Shown: in pieces, positions 19,606-31,570 of the stretch
Numbering within the stretch: position 1 is the first letter of the stretch
How the letters are laid out: every line of letters begins with the position of its first letter
Source: Ancistrus triradiatus
Lineage: Eukaryota; Chordata; Actinopteri; Siluriformes; Loricariidae
Direction of reading: 5' to 3'
Length of the DNA: 64,000 bases
Assembly (NCBI GenBank): GCA_025084515.1
Contig: JAJAGP010000932.1
Coordinates: 62,001-126,000 of the forward strand
Made by a program: the position numbers and the translations under genes
Notes under the pieces: model-generated
The model's database searches: none
Told to the model about the DNA's origin: nothing
Seen by the model: only the letters and a program-made list of their open reading frames with translations

Positions 19606-20935
19606 TGTGCTGTAATTTCCAATAATGGATGGGTGAAGACTGCTCTTCTTAAGAAGAAGCCTAATAACAGCAGATTTAAGACTCTGGGGGTAGATTCCTT
19701 ATTGTAGTGACTGATTAGCAATGTTACAAACATCATCAGAGAATACAGTGTAGATCAGATAATTGTTTGAAATATTTAGTTGGTAGAGGGTCGAGAGAGT
19801 AGCTCATCTTATTCAGACGTGAGATCACTTTAGTGTTTCACGACTAACTGGTGCAAATGCTGACAAATTACTTACTGCCTTGCTGTGAGCCAAGTGTACC
19901 AGGGGCAGGTCGCCACTACTGACAATGCCTTCTGAAATGGAATGTATGCTACCAAAGAAACAGTGTTGTGCCTGAACGAGTTCAAAAGAACGCGTTCATT
20001 GAACACGCTCATTTTTACGTGAACGTTGAACTGAACGCAACACATTTGTTAATAAAGAACTTGAACATGAATTAGTTCACATTATGTGTCATGAACGGCA
20101 GACATCATGTAAATGAACGTTGGAATTGGTTTTTTTCCCTTGAAACTGAGTGAACAATCTGTTTTTCTGCCTTTTTGAACGCAAGGAGAGAAGTTTTCCT
20201 TTTCCCTCCCCTCCCCCTGTATTCTCCTTCGCTGGTGCCCGCCTTAAAATCATGTATCACCAGAAGAAATGATGGTTTTGGACAATGTGTCGGCAATTGC
20301 ATTGGGCGGGAACCGTATGGTCCGGCCGAGAACTAGTTAACAAACATACTGGCCCCTTAGTAATAACATACTGGCTTCCGCACGACGTTACCCGTGATGA
20401 ATTGCAGCAGAGCGGGGTAGGCATAGCAACGCCGCGTACACAATTGCAGTGTCATGAGCAAATGTCTACAATGAGCAGTTTCAAAGAACGTATAGTGATT
20501 TCTAGCTTGTAGTGTGAGAAAAAGTATTTATTTGAATATCTCACGAAAAAAGTAAAATGAACTGAACTTTGAACTAGCTCAGAATTAAAATTGTGAACTT
20601 TGAACGTGAACTGTTCACTTTGAGCATGTATGAACTGAACTTGAACTAGTTCAGAAAAGCTGTGAACTGGCACAACACTGCAAAGAAATCAACAAATTCT
20701 TAACATTTTTCATTTGAGGTCTCTAATGTGGTTTGAGAGGAACAGTTAACCAGTCTGTCTATTGTGAGAAAAATTAATTTAGGATTATTTTTATTAATGT
20801 TGATAAGGCTAGAGAAATACTCTGACCTTCTTAAGTTGGCTGTTGAGCTCTTTAGTCATTATGATCTATACAAAAATTACCTTAGTGAGCTTTGTCTGTC
20901 TCCATTTTCTTTCATTCTGTCTTTAACTTAATTAT
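19606..20935 (-). mobile_element. L2-like LINE fragment carrying a hAT insertion
   Basis: Minus-strand LKSAVIRLLLKKSSLHPSII at about 19680-19620 is the start of an L2-type reverse transcriptase, homologous to LKIVIKLLLK in the 1.7-kb LINE. Upstream on the minus strand are linker-type remnants ('attaataaaaataatcctaa', 'gacagactggttaactg'). It is cut at both ends inside the element and sits between two pieces of the same Tc1 relic, replacing about 40 bp of it. The hAT element at 19961-20680 splits it. Confidence 0.6.
19961..20680. mobile_element. Non-autonomous hAT element with intact 8-bp target duplication
   Basis: 720 bp with perfect 12-bp inverted ends CAGTGTTGTGCC and GGCACAACACTG and the perfect 8-bp duplication CAAAGAAA (19953-19960, 20681-20688), both hallmarks of hAT. 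No transposase frame. Both subterminal regions are dense in GAAC/GTTC motifs, for example 'gaacgcgttcattgaac', in direct and inverted orientation, as expected for transposase-binding subterminal repeats. Confidence 0.93.
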
Positions 20936-21070
20936 GGTGTAGTGAAGGTGCCACCTGTGTCTGGAGGGTGGACAATTCTGTCTGTGGGCGCTGCTTGTGC
21001 TTGTCGGCAGTTGAAACAATCCTCACTACTCGTTACCTGTCTAGGCCATCTGGAGCCTCTGTTCATTGTG
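20936..21070 (-). mobile_element. Tc1 family G fragment, continuing 19059-19605
   Basis: Minus strand matches 49440-49575 of the plus-strand family G copy ('caagcacaagcagc', 'ccagacac', 'ggcaccttcactaca' against 'gcaccttcattaca'). It is the part just upstream of 19605 in the transposon, now displaced by the LINE fragment. Confidence 0.65.
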
Positions 21071-21694
21071 TTTTGTTCCCTCACAGCTAGGTCAGAATAT
21101 ATATATATGCTATACACTGTACAAAAGCCAACAAAAATGCACACATTTCCTTTCCTATAATACTAATTCACTAACAATTAGAAGCAAAATGTTATATTAC
21201 GCTCACAGAGTTTGTGCTCTTTCAATTCTAAGCCCAACCACTGAGCACCTGTTCAATCAATTGGTGTCTGTCTGGCCCTTTTTAGTGTACTTCATCTTTA
21301 GAACTACTCAGACATAAGAATTCTGATCAGTGGGTGACCTGACTTCTCTCTAGAGAGGACATTGTTCACTGTAGCATATCTGAAATACCAATAGGTTGTC
21401 CTCAGTTAGCTGACAGATGATAGATTTTTTTGAGAAATACCTGCTGTTATCCTAAAAGAGAGAAGACCATTGTCCCAGCCCCAAAGGAATCCTCACTGTC
21501 ACAAGACAAACACCGGAGACCTTTAAAAGACTGGGTTACTGCTGTCAACAAGGGAATGGTCAGACATTTACAGGCCAGGTACACAGAAAGAAAACATGTC
21601 TTAGTGAGGATATAGATGTATATTAAAGGTTCAGTAGCATCTATCTAGTGAAGCCAAGACATTTTTACTCATTGATAAATTAAGAAAAAGGCTA
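21071..21694. other. Unassigned sequence
   Basis: Nothing recognised. The short frame at 21430-21615 has no family resemblance that I can name. Confidence 0.4.
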
Positions 21695-23372
21695 TGTAGC
21701 GGAATATGACTACACCTTTAATTAATTGATTTTAATGAACAAACGGGGCACCACCCGATCTTTTGGGGACTGGTGGATCAGAAAAACCAGATAAAAAAAA
21801 AGGAAACTTAATTTATTGGCTAATATGGACAAGTTCAGTCTTGAAGAGCGAGTTTTCAGTTCTTCTCTCAACCTCGGTTGAATGAATAAAATCTCTCTCG
21901 CACAAAGCGGTAAATTCAAAAGGGCATGACAAGTTTATTTATTGAAAACATGACACAATCACAACTGATAATTGGAAATAATGGCAACATATATATCACG
22001 GAGCTAAGGCTATTAACAGAGTGTACCTATGTGCTGCCTATCAATTGTGTAACAACTACCCAAGAGCAATGTTAGAAATATTTTATTACGACGTAGTGAG
22101 TTACTGGTGAGGTAAGTGGTGAGGTAAGTTGTAATGAAGGACAAATAGTTTTAACGATAATGGCTTAGGCGTTGTGGATCTAGGGTTAACGTGATTTACA
22201 GCTAAAATAATTTTCAAGGACAGGAGACCCAGATTAAGCCATAAGATACTTGCCTTGTGATCATGAGTGAGCTGTTGTGGACACGGAGACCCAGCCTTTG
22301 CCTGATGGAGATGGCACGGTTACGGAACGGGTGATGTTCTCTTCTGATTAATACCTCCGCTCGGCAGGCCTCTCAAATTTTAGGCTTCTTGGTGTTACAG
22401 CTAGGCGTGCCACACAGATGTTCTTCTGGCAGCGATCTTCAGGTGATTCAGCAGCAGGCACACTTCCCAGCTTTTTAGTCTGAGGGCTGTTTACGGTCCT
22501 CAAAGATTATGTTCGCTCACACTTAAACTTTTACCCTGGTCATGGTTAAACCTTAAGTCTAATGCGAGCTTTACCCGAAGCGTGTGCGCACTAAACTTGG
22601 AATACTAGGATTACGAATGTTGCTTAAGCACAGAGGAGGTCTATAAAGGTACCATGAGGCGCATTTGGGACCTTTTAGAATTCTCATGGGTTCTTTCTAG
22701 TTTTACTTTGTGGTTACTTTTTTTCTCCTTTTACCCCTTTTCTCTTCTTTCAACCACTCTCCAAGCTTTCACTCCTAGTTTTTCTAGACCGAAAAACTTG
22801 TTTTGTATACACCCTGATGTAAGCATTCAGGGGTGCGAACCAAGGGTATTGCCTTGAATCGGCCAATGAGAAGTTGACTCGATATCTCAGGTCCTTCCTC
22901 ACATCGGCAGCGCGTTAATTTGTCTTCACCACAAAATTGATACGCACAGATATAGAGACTATAACTTTGGATTAACATATTGGGTGTCTAAGAGGTTTGT
23001 GTGTATCACATGGGAATAAAACTCCTCAAAGTTACGTGTTTAGTTGCGGGAAATTCAGTTACTAGGTTCCGATTGTTAAGAGCACCTTGAGTCTACAAAC
23101 TTACTACAAATACGGCATTCTAAGCTGCAGCACATACATTCGCTATTTCTTAGACAAACAATGATAAAATTAATACCAGATGTAGCATGCAGTACACTCT
23201 TGGAACAATTTGCACCTCCGGTCATCTATAGTTGTGAATAATCACTGACGGATTGATGCAAAAGGTTTTATAGCGATTATACACAAACAACTTCCTAAAA
23301 CTTCTACACAAAGTTGGATCGTGTTGAGTATGAAATGGTCATTACACTAAACACATTAAACAAATCGACAGG
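21695..23372 (+). other. LTR-like unit of unknown family
   Basis: Unlike the DNA around it, this stretch has balanced base composition. It starts TGTAGC and contains TATAAA at 22642-22647 and AATAAA at 23015-23020 about 370 bp apart, a promoter-to-poly(A) layout suited to an LTR on the plus strand. 'aaggcta' occurs just before it (21688-21694) and at 23373-23379. The 3' end does not show a clear CA, no coding region or second LTR is present, and an antisense AATAAA near 21938 confuses the orientation. Low confidence. Confidence 0.3.
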
Positions 23373-23392
23373 AAGGCTACATGAGAAGTCAG

Positions 23393-23394
<2 letters not shown>

Positions 23395-23468
<74 letters not shown>
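23395..23468. repeat. (TA)n microsatellite
   Basis: About 37 uninterrupted TA units, followed by a (TG)n-rich stretch at 23517-23550. Confidence 0.97.
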
Positions 23469-23471
<3 letters not shown>

Positions 23472-23550
23472 GAATATATTCTCCTATACTCTCAAATTAC
23501 TATACAATGGAGATAGTGTGTGTGTATGTGGGTGTTGGTGTGTGTGTGTT

Positions 23551-25756
23551 TGGACTGGTTCTTGGACAAAGCAGTTCTCATGTACTTTCTTGCTGGATGG
23601 TCCATGCAGAAGTAATATAGTCATAGAAAAGTTGATACTGATATGATGAATATGTCTTCAAAATGCTCAGGTCCTCAGTTCGTACTTCATCCAGGGATGA
23701 CATGCCTGGCTCCAGCCTGAAAAGAGGGGAGGCTGAAAAAGGTGGGAAAGAATCTTTGCCTATCATGAAGAAGTCAGGCCATGTGGTTTGTGGACAGCAT
23801 AGAGACCTATTGTAACGTCAGTGGGTGTCGGGTGGTGAGGGTCAGAAACTCTATAAAAGTAAACACATCAGCTTAGTTTACGATCGTGAGATGCAGGGGT
23901 TGTGGACCAACTGAGCCAGATCAAGCATTCAAGACAGAACACACCACGAACAATCATGTCCCCATTTGTTTTGATATAAGAGTGTATTATTATTAATAGC
24001 TTATAATAATATGAGTTATTAGTGTTTGACTTATTAGTGTTTATACAGCACACTAGATATTCAGCATTATAGAATAAAAACATACCTTCATAATAGTCTT
24101 ACTTTTTTCCACCAGTTTTTGCTGTATTACACTATAAAAGTGCTTCAATTTAGCAAATGCCATATTTTTCAGTGGTGGCATATAAAGAGTATGCTAACCT
24201 TTAAAATAAATCCTGCTATCACCTTGAACACAAATATGAATTTTCACTACACTTAAAATGACCTTTGAAATAAATGGCATTCCACCATGGTGTATTAAGT
24301 CACGTTTTCATAAATGGAAGTGCTTTTTCTGATAACATATTGATAAAGTCAAATCTTCCTTGTATCTTCAGATTTACTGAACATATGCAATGGTGAAGTG
24401 ACTATTTCAATATTTAGATCTCCTTCTATGCCCATAGCTTGAGGAGCTTTTATAGCAAGACTACAAAAGTGGCTATTGAGGATAAAGTCTGTTAAGTGGA
24501 AAGCGTAACAGATGTATCTAATATTATTTCATATATTATTAGATATTATGTATTATACTCAGTATCCTTGTACATTGTTGGGATATTAAAATTAGATCCA
24601 ATATTATCTCATCTATTTACAAAACTTTGTCACATAGACATTATCTAAGCTGTATGTGGTCTGCAATCCTGAGACATGAAAAATGATTTTGCAGTGCAGT
24701 CAGTCTAAATTTTTCTGTTTTCTCTCAGATCACAGCCAAAAAAAGGTACTTTCTTTGACATCAGAGTCTGCTTAAAATTCAACATGCACGGTGTTCTGAG
24801 GACCCCTGGGAAGGCTGAAGGGTAAGAGTGGCATTACATTGTGTGAGGTCTGCACAATGTAGGGTGTAATTACACTCAAATTGAGCTTTACTTTTCTCTG
24901 ACTTTTTGTCATTGCTCTGCATCTTAATTGAGCACTAACCTCAGACTTACTTATTTAAAACTCGTTGCACTCTTTCTTGTACTCTTTATCTACACATACA
25001 GAGTCAGCTAACAAGTGTTTAGCTAAATTAGATTCTTAGTACATAGCCTATTTTACTAGTACATGACTATGTCCTGAGTAGAATGTATTTTATGCACTCT
25101 TAGCACATATAATAAGTGCCATTCATATATCTATCTATCTATATATATAGATATAAAGGATAGTGGGCATGACCAGTGCCCAAACTGTGAGACACTTCAG
25201 CAAGAACATTGCCCACCTTCAGCATCATGCCTAAAGCAACACGTGAAATTTGCCTTGCAGGTTGTGTGAAGGTGTCTTTCAGCACTTGTGTGGGAGGTAG
25301 TTAAGTAAGTTTCTGCTCTACTGGAGCATGGCCTGTAGGAGTTAGTGGCAGGCATGATCCAAATTCTAGAGGAGTAGGCAAAAATGAAACAGCATAATAA
25401 TGGTTGAACCTTGGAGGTGCGTGGTACAGCAGGGGTGTAGTCTGCTTCAGACTCTAAACCCTTCGTTGGAGAATGTCACTAGCCCACACTTAGGACAGAA
25501 CATTCTGAGAGGGAGTACTATAACCTGAGACAATATGTCACAACAATATCCCATGCTATAGCAAGAACCTCAACTGTATTATACCACAGTTCTGTTTATT
25601 GTTAGATTTTAAAATAAAGAGGACAGAAAAAAATATCTGTTTATCAATATTCCACAAGGTAAAATAGTTCCATTTTATGAGGCATCCTGCTGCTAAAACA
25701 CCATCAGACTTTAGTCATAATAGTCCAGGAACATATTCTCTCAATAACTGTTTATA
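23551..25756. other. Unassigned sequence
   Basis: No supported gene or named repeat. The stretch is AT-rich with short chance frames only. Confidence 0.4.
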
Positions 25757-26526
25757 CAGTGGGGCAAAAAAGTATTTAGTCAGTCACTGATTGTGCAAGT
25801 TCTCTTACTTAGAAAGATGAGAGAGGTCTGTAATTTTCATCAAAGGTGCACTTCAACTATGAGAGACAAAATGAGAAAATAAAATTCAGGAAATCACATT
25901 GTAGGATTTTAAGGAATTTAATTGTAAATTATGGTGAAAAATAAGTATTTGGTCAATAAATTTGGTTCAACTCAATACTTTATAACATAAACTCTGTTGG
26001 CAATGACAGAGGTCAAATGTAAGTCATCACCAGGTTGGCACACAATATAGCTGGTATTTTGGCCCTTTCCTCCATGCAGATCTCCTCTAGAGCAGTGATG
26101 TTTTGGGGCAACATGGACTTTCAACTCCCTCCACAAATTTTCTATGGGGCTGAGGTCTGGAGACTGGCTAGGCCACTCCAGGACCTTGAAATGCTTTTTA
26201 CGGAGCCACTCCTTTGTTGTCCGAGCGGTGTGTTTGGGATCATTGCCATGCTGGAAGACCCAGCCATGTTCCATCTTCAATGTTCTCACTGTTGGAAGGA
26301 GGTTTTGGCTTAAAATCTCACGATACATGGCCCCGTTTATTCTTCCCTTAACACAAATCTGTCCCCTATGCAGAAAAACAGCCCCAAAGTATGAGGTTTC
26401 CACCCCCATGCTTCCCAGTAGGTATGCCGCAACTCAGAATTCTTCTTCCTCCAAACATGGCAAGGTGAGTTTTTACCAAAAAGTTCTATTTTAGTTTCAT
26501 CTGACCACATGATATTCTCCCAATCT
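25757..26526 (-). mobile_element. Tc1/mariner-like relic, family A (transposase C-terminal half)
   Basis: Terminal repeat CAGTGGGGCAAAAAAGTATT at 25757 behind a TA target. The minus-strand frame 26409-25972 gives 145 residues with GRINGAMYREILSQNLLPT, QHGNDPKHTARTTKEWLRKK and SPDLSPIENLWRELK. The Glu of the DDE triad is present (PIENLW), but the second Asp, expected in QHDND, is Gly. The N-terminal half and the other terminus are missing; a family B end takes over at 26527. Confidence 0.88.
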
Positions 26527-26896
26527 TGGCGGATGCGTTAGTCCAGGTCTGGGAGGAGATCCCTCAGGAGACCATCCGCCACCTCATCAGGAGCATGCCC
26601 AGGCATTGTAGGGAGGTCATACAGGCACGTGGAGGCCACACACAATACTGAACCTCATTTTGACTTGTTTTAAGGACATTACATCAAAGATGGATCAGAC
26701 TGTAGTGTGTTTTTCCACTTTAATTTTGTGTGAGACTCCAAATCCAGGCCTCCATTGGTTATTAAATTTGATTTCCATTGATGATTTTTGTGTGATTTTG
26801 TTGTCAGCACATTCAACTTTATACAGAACAAAGTATTCAATGAGAATATTTCATTCATTCAAATCTAGAATGTGTTATTTGAGTGTTCGAGGAGTG
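26527..26896 (+). mobile_element. Tc1/mariner-like relic, family B 3' end
   Basis: Plus strand reads VWEEIPQETIRHLIRSMP and then HCREVIQARGGHTQY with a stop, the normal end of this transposase type, followed by its 3' untranslated and terminal region down to about 26896. The 5' half of the same family is at 63072-64000. It joins family A in converging orientation. Confidence 0.8.
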
Positions 26897-26928
<32 letters not shown>

Positions 26929-26936
26929 GTCTAAAA

Positions 26937-27130
26937 CAGTGTTTCTCAGTCCTGGTTCTGGCGCCCCACCGCTCTACATGTTTTAGTGTTTTCCTACTCC
27001 CAACACACCTGATCCAACTACTCAGCTCATGAGCAAGCCTGCTATTGAGGTAAAGTGGGTGTGTTTAAACAGGAGAAGCACTAAACTGTGCAGAGCGGTG
27101 GGGCGCCAGGACCAGGATTGAGAAACACTG
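26937..27130. mobile_element. hAT-type MITE, copy 1
   Basis: 194-bp palindromic element: CAGTGTTTCTCAGTCCTGGT at the left, complementary to the right end finishing GAGAAACACTG, with arms that pair over most of their length. Flanks GTCTAAAA (26929-26936) and CTCTAAAA (27131-27138) agree in 7 of 8 bases, the hAT duplication length. Copy 2 is at 31861-32047. Confidence 0.88.
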
Positions 27131-27714
27131 CTCTAAAACATGCTGAGTTGAAATTGACTCAAAAAAAATTTCACAACTCAGTGCTTGGTCTATATTGGAC
27201 AAACAGCATTGGGTAGTTTTGACCCAGCGCATTCGCCCACCTACATTGCAAAATACAGTATCTTTACACTAACGTTTAATCCTAAAATTCTAATTTACAT
27301 TGACAGAATGAAACATAGCTTTATCCATTAAATATATAGTAATTTATTTTATATATGAAATGACATACATAACATAAAAATAAATCAGTACATATTCATT
27401 CATCATATTTTTAGATAGTCCAAACTATGAATTATAATCCAGTATAATCCAATTATCCAGTAGCATACATTTATGAATCGTTAATAACAGCAATAATGAT
27501 AATTGCCACTGAAAATATATCTAATTATGGCTAAATATTAATTAACTCATAACCTAATAAGCGGGTATTGGATTTTGCCCCGCGTTCGCCTTTTGCAGGC
27601 GTTGTACTGTTATCAATGCTGTTCCTTTGTTTCCCAGTGTGAGCAGCTGCTGCGACACTGGGAGGGGCCATTAAGGTGCTGTGCTCTAGACAGCCTCCCA
27701 CCCAAGAGACAGTT
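27131..27714. other. Unassigned; leader of the second gypsy element at its end
   Basis: Mostly AT-rich sequence of unknown nature. From about 27580 the composition becomes GC-rich and leads into the gag start of the next element; no LTR partner is seen. Confidence 0.35.
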
Positions 27715-29178
27715 ATGACCCCCACTCACCCAGTGCCAGCCTCTCCAGGAGATTCCCTGATGGCTACCCCAGAGAGATATGGGGGAGAGCCTGAGTGCTG
27801 CAGAGGCTTCCTAATGCAATGCTCGCTGGTCTTTGAACAACAGCTGTCGAGGTTCCCTATGGAACGTTCGCAGGTACCCTGATGTGAGAAACTGTCCTAT
27901 GGGAGGCCAAGGCTCCTGAAGACGGCCTTTGACCAAGTGCTCAGGCTCACCTTCTTTCACCCTGAGGGGGCCAATACCCATCGCCCAGCCTTCTTGAGCT
28001 CACCCAGGGCTCCAGAACTGCAGCCAATTATGTCATCAACTTCCGGCTGCAGATGACAAAGCACTGATGGTGGTGTTCTAGAGTGGTCTGAGCGACAGGC
28101 TCAAAGATGAGCTCACCACCTGTGACTCCCCCACCTCCCTAGCCAATCTATATGAGCTGGTCATTCGCATAGACACCCGGCTCAAAGACACCCAGACAAA
28201 GAGTTAGGGAGCAGGGGTCCAGTCACAACTTGCCTCACACCCCCTGGACTAGTCACAGTGGCCCTGACTGCGCTGCGACCAATAACAAGGCTGCCAAACC
28301 CATGGAGCTTGGGGGAGCCAGGGTAATGCACCCCAACAGCCCGCTACCCAAGCCCCCGTGAAGGTCGGGAAATGCAGGGGCCAGACCTGGCTGTGGAAGC
28401 CGGTCCTATACTGTTATAACACTCCCACTTTTGGTATCACACTCTTGGCCAATATCAGCAAAGAGGGACGACCAGACACCCGGCTGGGCCCCCATCTGGG
28501 CGATCGAGAATTTCATTGATGAGGGCCTGGCTTGACAATTTGGCTTGTGGCTGGAGAGATTGGCACAACCTTTGCCCCTGAGGGTTGTTGACTGGTGGGC
28601 CCTGGGCAGCGGCCCAGTCTCCCACCAGACCCAGCCAGTCGATCTACAGGTGGGCCCGCACACTGAGAAGCTCCCCCTTCTCGGAACCCAGGTTCCCCAC
28701 TTGTAAGTGGTGCTGGGCTTCCCCTGGCTGTGGGCCCACAACCCCCAAATCGATTGGTAAACCCAATCCATTTTTTTCTGTGCAATCCGTTTCCAGGAGT
28801 CATGTCTGGTCCCATGACTGACCTTGTAAACAACAGTCCAGTCAGTAGTGCCAGACCTCTCTGACATCCTTGAACAATATCAGGATCTGGGAGAGGTATT
28901 TAGCAAACAACAGGCCCAGGACCTACCACCCCACCGGGCATACAACTGTTCCATCAACCTTCTCCCCGGCACAACCACTCCCCAGGGCAAGTTGTTCTTC
29001 GTCAAACCCCCAGATCAGAGGGCCATGGAGGACTATATTAAGGAGGCCCTGGATCTGGGCTTTATCCAGTCCTCCACTTCACCCATTGGGGTGGGTTTTT
29101 TCTTTTTGGGGAAGAGTGACAGGACCTTACCCCCATGCATTGACTCAATGCCATCACCATCAATGCCCAGTACCCCCC
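27715..29178 (+). pseudogene. Second Ty3/gypsy element: gag and RT remnants
   Basis: A different, older gypsy family on the plus strand. Gag starts MTPTHPVPASPGDSLMATPE, with RYGGEPECCRGFLMQCSLVF of the capsid start, then frameshifts down to about 28330. Protease is not recognisable. From 28848 the RT N-terminus reads VPDLSDILEQYQDLGEVFSK and LPPHRAYNCSINLLPG, then stops fitting RT at 29178. Motifs A to D, RNase H and integrase are gone, and no LTRs remain. The 153-residue minus-strand frame at 28867-28406 is its antisense shadow. Confidence 0.85.
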
Positions 29179-29180
29179 AG

Positions 29181-29400
29181 TATTTGCGAGCTTATTTTTA
29201 GCTTGTAGTTTTTTCCTGTTCGCTGTTTCACAAGTGATGTATTTCTTGTTTTTATGAGCATGTTTTTCTCCGTTCTCCTGCAAGCCAGGTTGGACGCCAC
29301 TGCGCATGCCCAGACCTTTGACTCGCGATTTGTTTTAGGAGTCAATTTTGACTCCCGAGCTGACTCCGTCCAATGGCTCTCTTTTTATTAAAAAAAGAAA
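29181..29400. repeat. Unnamed dispersed repeat, copy 1
   Basis: Shares a series of blocks with 45210-45385: 'gtatttgygagctta', 'gttcrctgtktcacaagtg' and a GCGCA-containing stretch, in the same order. No terminal repeats, no frame. Confidence 0.45.
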
Positions 29401-30720
29401 ATGACCATAGTTTAAAACACCAAATATGTGTATTTAAAAAAAATTTTATATACAAAAGTGCCAAACCCGATAAGCTACCTAGGTCCAGTGGGATAACTTA
29501 TGCTTGGCTAAAGACTCGAGTCGACACTAGCTGGTGTTAAAATAAAGTGCATACGGCACCAAATATGCCAACTATACTTCATCTGGAGCAAGTGGAAGAA
29601 AATAATTTACAATGATCATTTACAGTGAACAAATATATGTAAATGTAACTGTTGGTACTAGTTTTGCATGTTTGTTTTGTTATTTACAGGGTCATGCGAG
29701 TATTATAAGTGTTAATTATAAGTGTATTATATGTGTTGGATAGGCAGTGCAATAAATGTGCACTAAATAACTGTCCACTCTGCACTGAGCCTTTGGATTT
29801 TGGACTACTTCGCACATAGGCTGAAGTGTTTACCATGGAGGTAGTTTATACATGCTTTTGTGTTGGTTTAAATAAGTAGAGGAAAGAGGGGTGCTGTTGA
29901 ATAACTTGGCCCACTGGCATGTTTGACATTAAGATATCCAAACAATAAAGCTTTTGTGAATAACATCATGTTGGCATGTAATTGCTTCTTTATTTTGTAT
30001 TTTGTGCTCTAAAATTATTTTATTGGCTATATAAAATCTGGTTTGTGATTAGTCCTCACTGTTTTTGCTGTACTAAACAGTAAAATACCAGAAATATTGT
30101 TAGCACTCGTCGCTCAGTTATCTTTATGCCATGAAATGTTGGACTTTCAATCCAAGTAATAGTTTTTATATATATTTGGTTTGATATGCAACCAAAACAT
30201 AAGTTGTCATATCCTTTCCATGTTTAATGTGACCATGCAACCAAATTAAATGTAAATTTGTAAAACTAAATGAAAAGTGCAGGACAAGGAAAACTTATAT
30301 GACAAGAACAGTTTATGATGATTACATGTGAATTTAAGCAAATAATGTCACGTTCATTGGACACGGAGCTCAGTCCATGATCAATAAATAAATAACTTCA
30401 TGTTTATACAAGCAAATTTGTGCATGTCGCATATCGGTCATTGTAAAAGTTCATGGATTGAAGCAAAACGGATAGAGTAAGAATTCAATTTAATGTCAAC
30501 ACCAATGGATATTAGCTAGACTTGTAGATGTTTACCATGAAATCTTAAAAGGAAGGAACTACTGATTATGATTCATATCAAACATGGATCTTGCACACAA
30601 AACACATTTTAGATCAAATATACATCGCAATCTGTGAGTACTGTACTGAAACTAAAGATGAAATATTAAAATTCAGTATATTTTTTACATACAGCATTAT
30701 GTTTAAAGACAGCAGTTACT
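29401..30720. other. Unassigned AT-rich sequence
   Basis: No gene or repeat recognised. Confidence 0.4.
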
Positions 30721-31489
30721 GTGGTGCTTGAAAGTTTGTGAACCCTTTATAATTGTCTATATTTCCGCATAAATATGACCTAAAACATCATCAGATTGTC
30801 ACACAAGTCCTAAAAGTAGATAAAGAGAACCCAGTAAAACAAAAGAGACAAAAATATTATACTTGGTCATTTATAGATTGAGGAAAATAATCCAATATTA
30901 CATATTAGTGAGGGTCGTTGTCTTGCTGCATGACCACCTTCTCTTGAGATTCAGTTCATGGTCAGATGTCCTGACATTTTCTTTTAAAATTCTCTGATAT
31001 AAGAGATCTAGCAGAACAGGCCCAGATGGAGCAAAACAGGTGCAAACCATGATGCTACCACCATCATGTTCACAGATGGGATAAGGTTCTTATGCTGGAA
31101 TGCAGTGTTTTCCTTTCTCCAAACATAATGCTTTTCTTTTGAACCAAAAATTGCATCCATCCACAAAGCATTCTTCTAATAGCTTTCTAGCTTGTCCATG
31201 TGATCTTTAGCAAACTGCCGACGAGCAGCAATGTTCTTTTTGGAGAGCAGTGGCTTTCTCCTTGCAACCCTTCCATGTACACCATTGTTGTTCAGTGTTC
31301 TTCTGATGGTGGACTCATGAACATTAACATTAGCCAATGTGAGAGAGGCCTTCCAAGTTCCTCCATTTCTACACAATCTGTCTGTCTGTCTGTCTAGATT
31401 GGTGTAGTCCAAACTCTTTAGAGATAGTTTTATAACCCTTTACAGCCTGATGAGCATCAACAACTGTTTTTCTGAGGTCCTCAGCAATT
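30721..31489 (-). mobile_element. Tc1/mariner-like relic, family H
   Basis: Left terminal region 'gtgcttgaaagtttgtgaac' at 30723. The minus-strand frame 31412-31176 encodes LTLANVNVHESTIRRTLNNN and RVARRKPLLSKKNIAARRQF, the second DNA-binding subdomain and following region of a Tc1 transposase. Internal deletions have removed most of the catalytic domain. A short derivative is at 41600-42078 and a 5' piece at 54615-55075. Confidence 0.82.
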
Positions 31490-31570
31490 TAATTTCCAGC
31501 ATCCCGGAAAACCCACTAAACTTCTCAACCACCAATAGCAAAGCACTCTGGGTTCTGCCCTCCCATTTGA

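Noticed and set aside
22654..22857. 67-residue plus-strand frame just after a TATAAA
   Set aside because: Pyrimidine-rich, hydrophobic by composition, no family and no second exon.
28406..28867. 153-residue minus-strand frame
   Set aside because: Antisense shadow of the second gypsy element; no domain.
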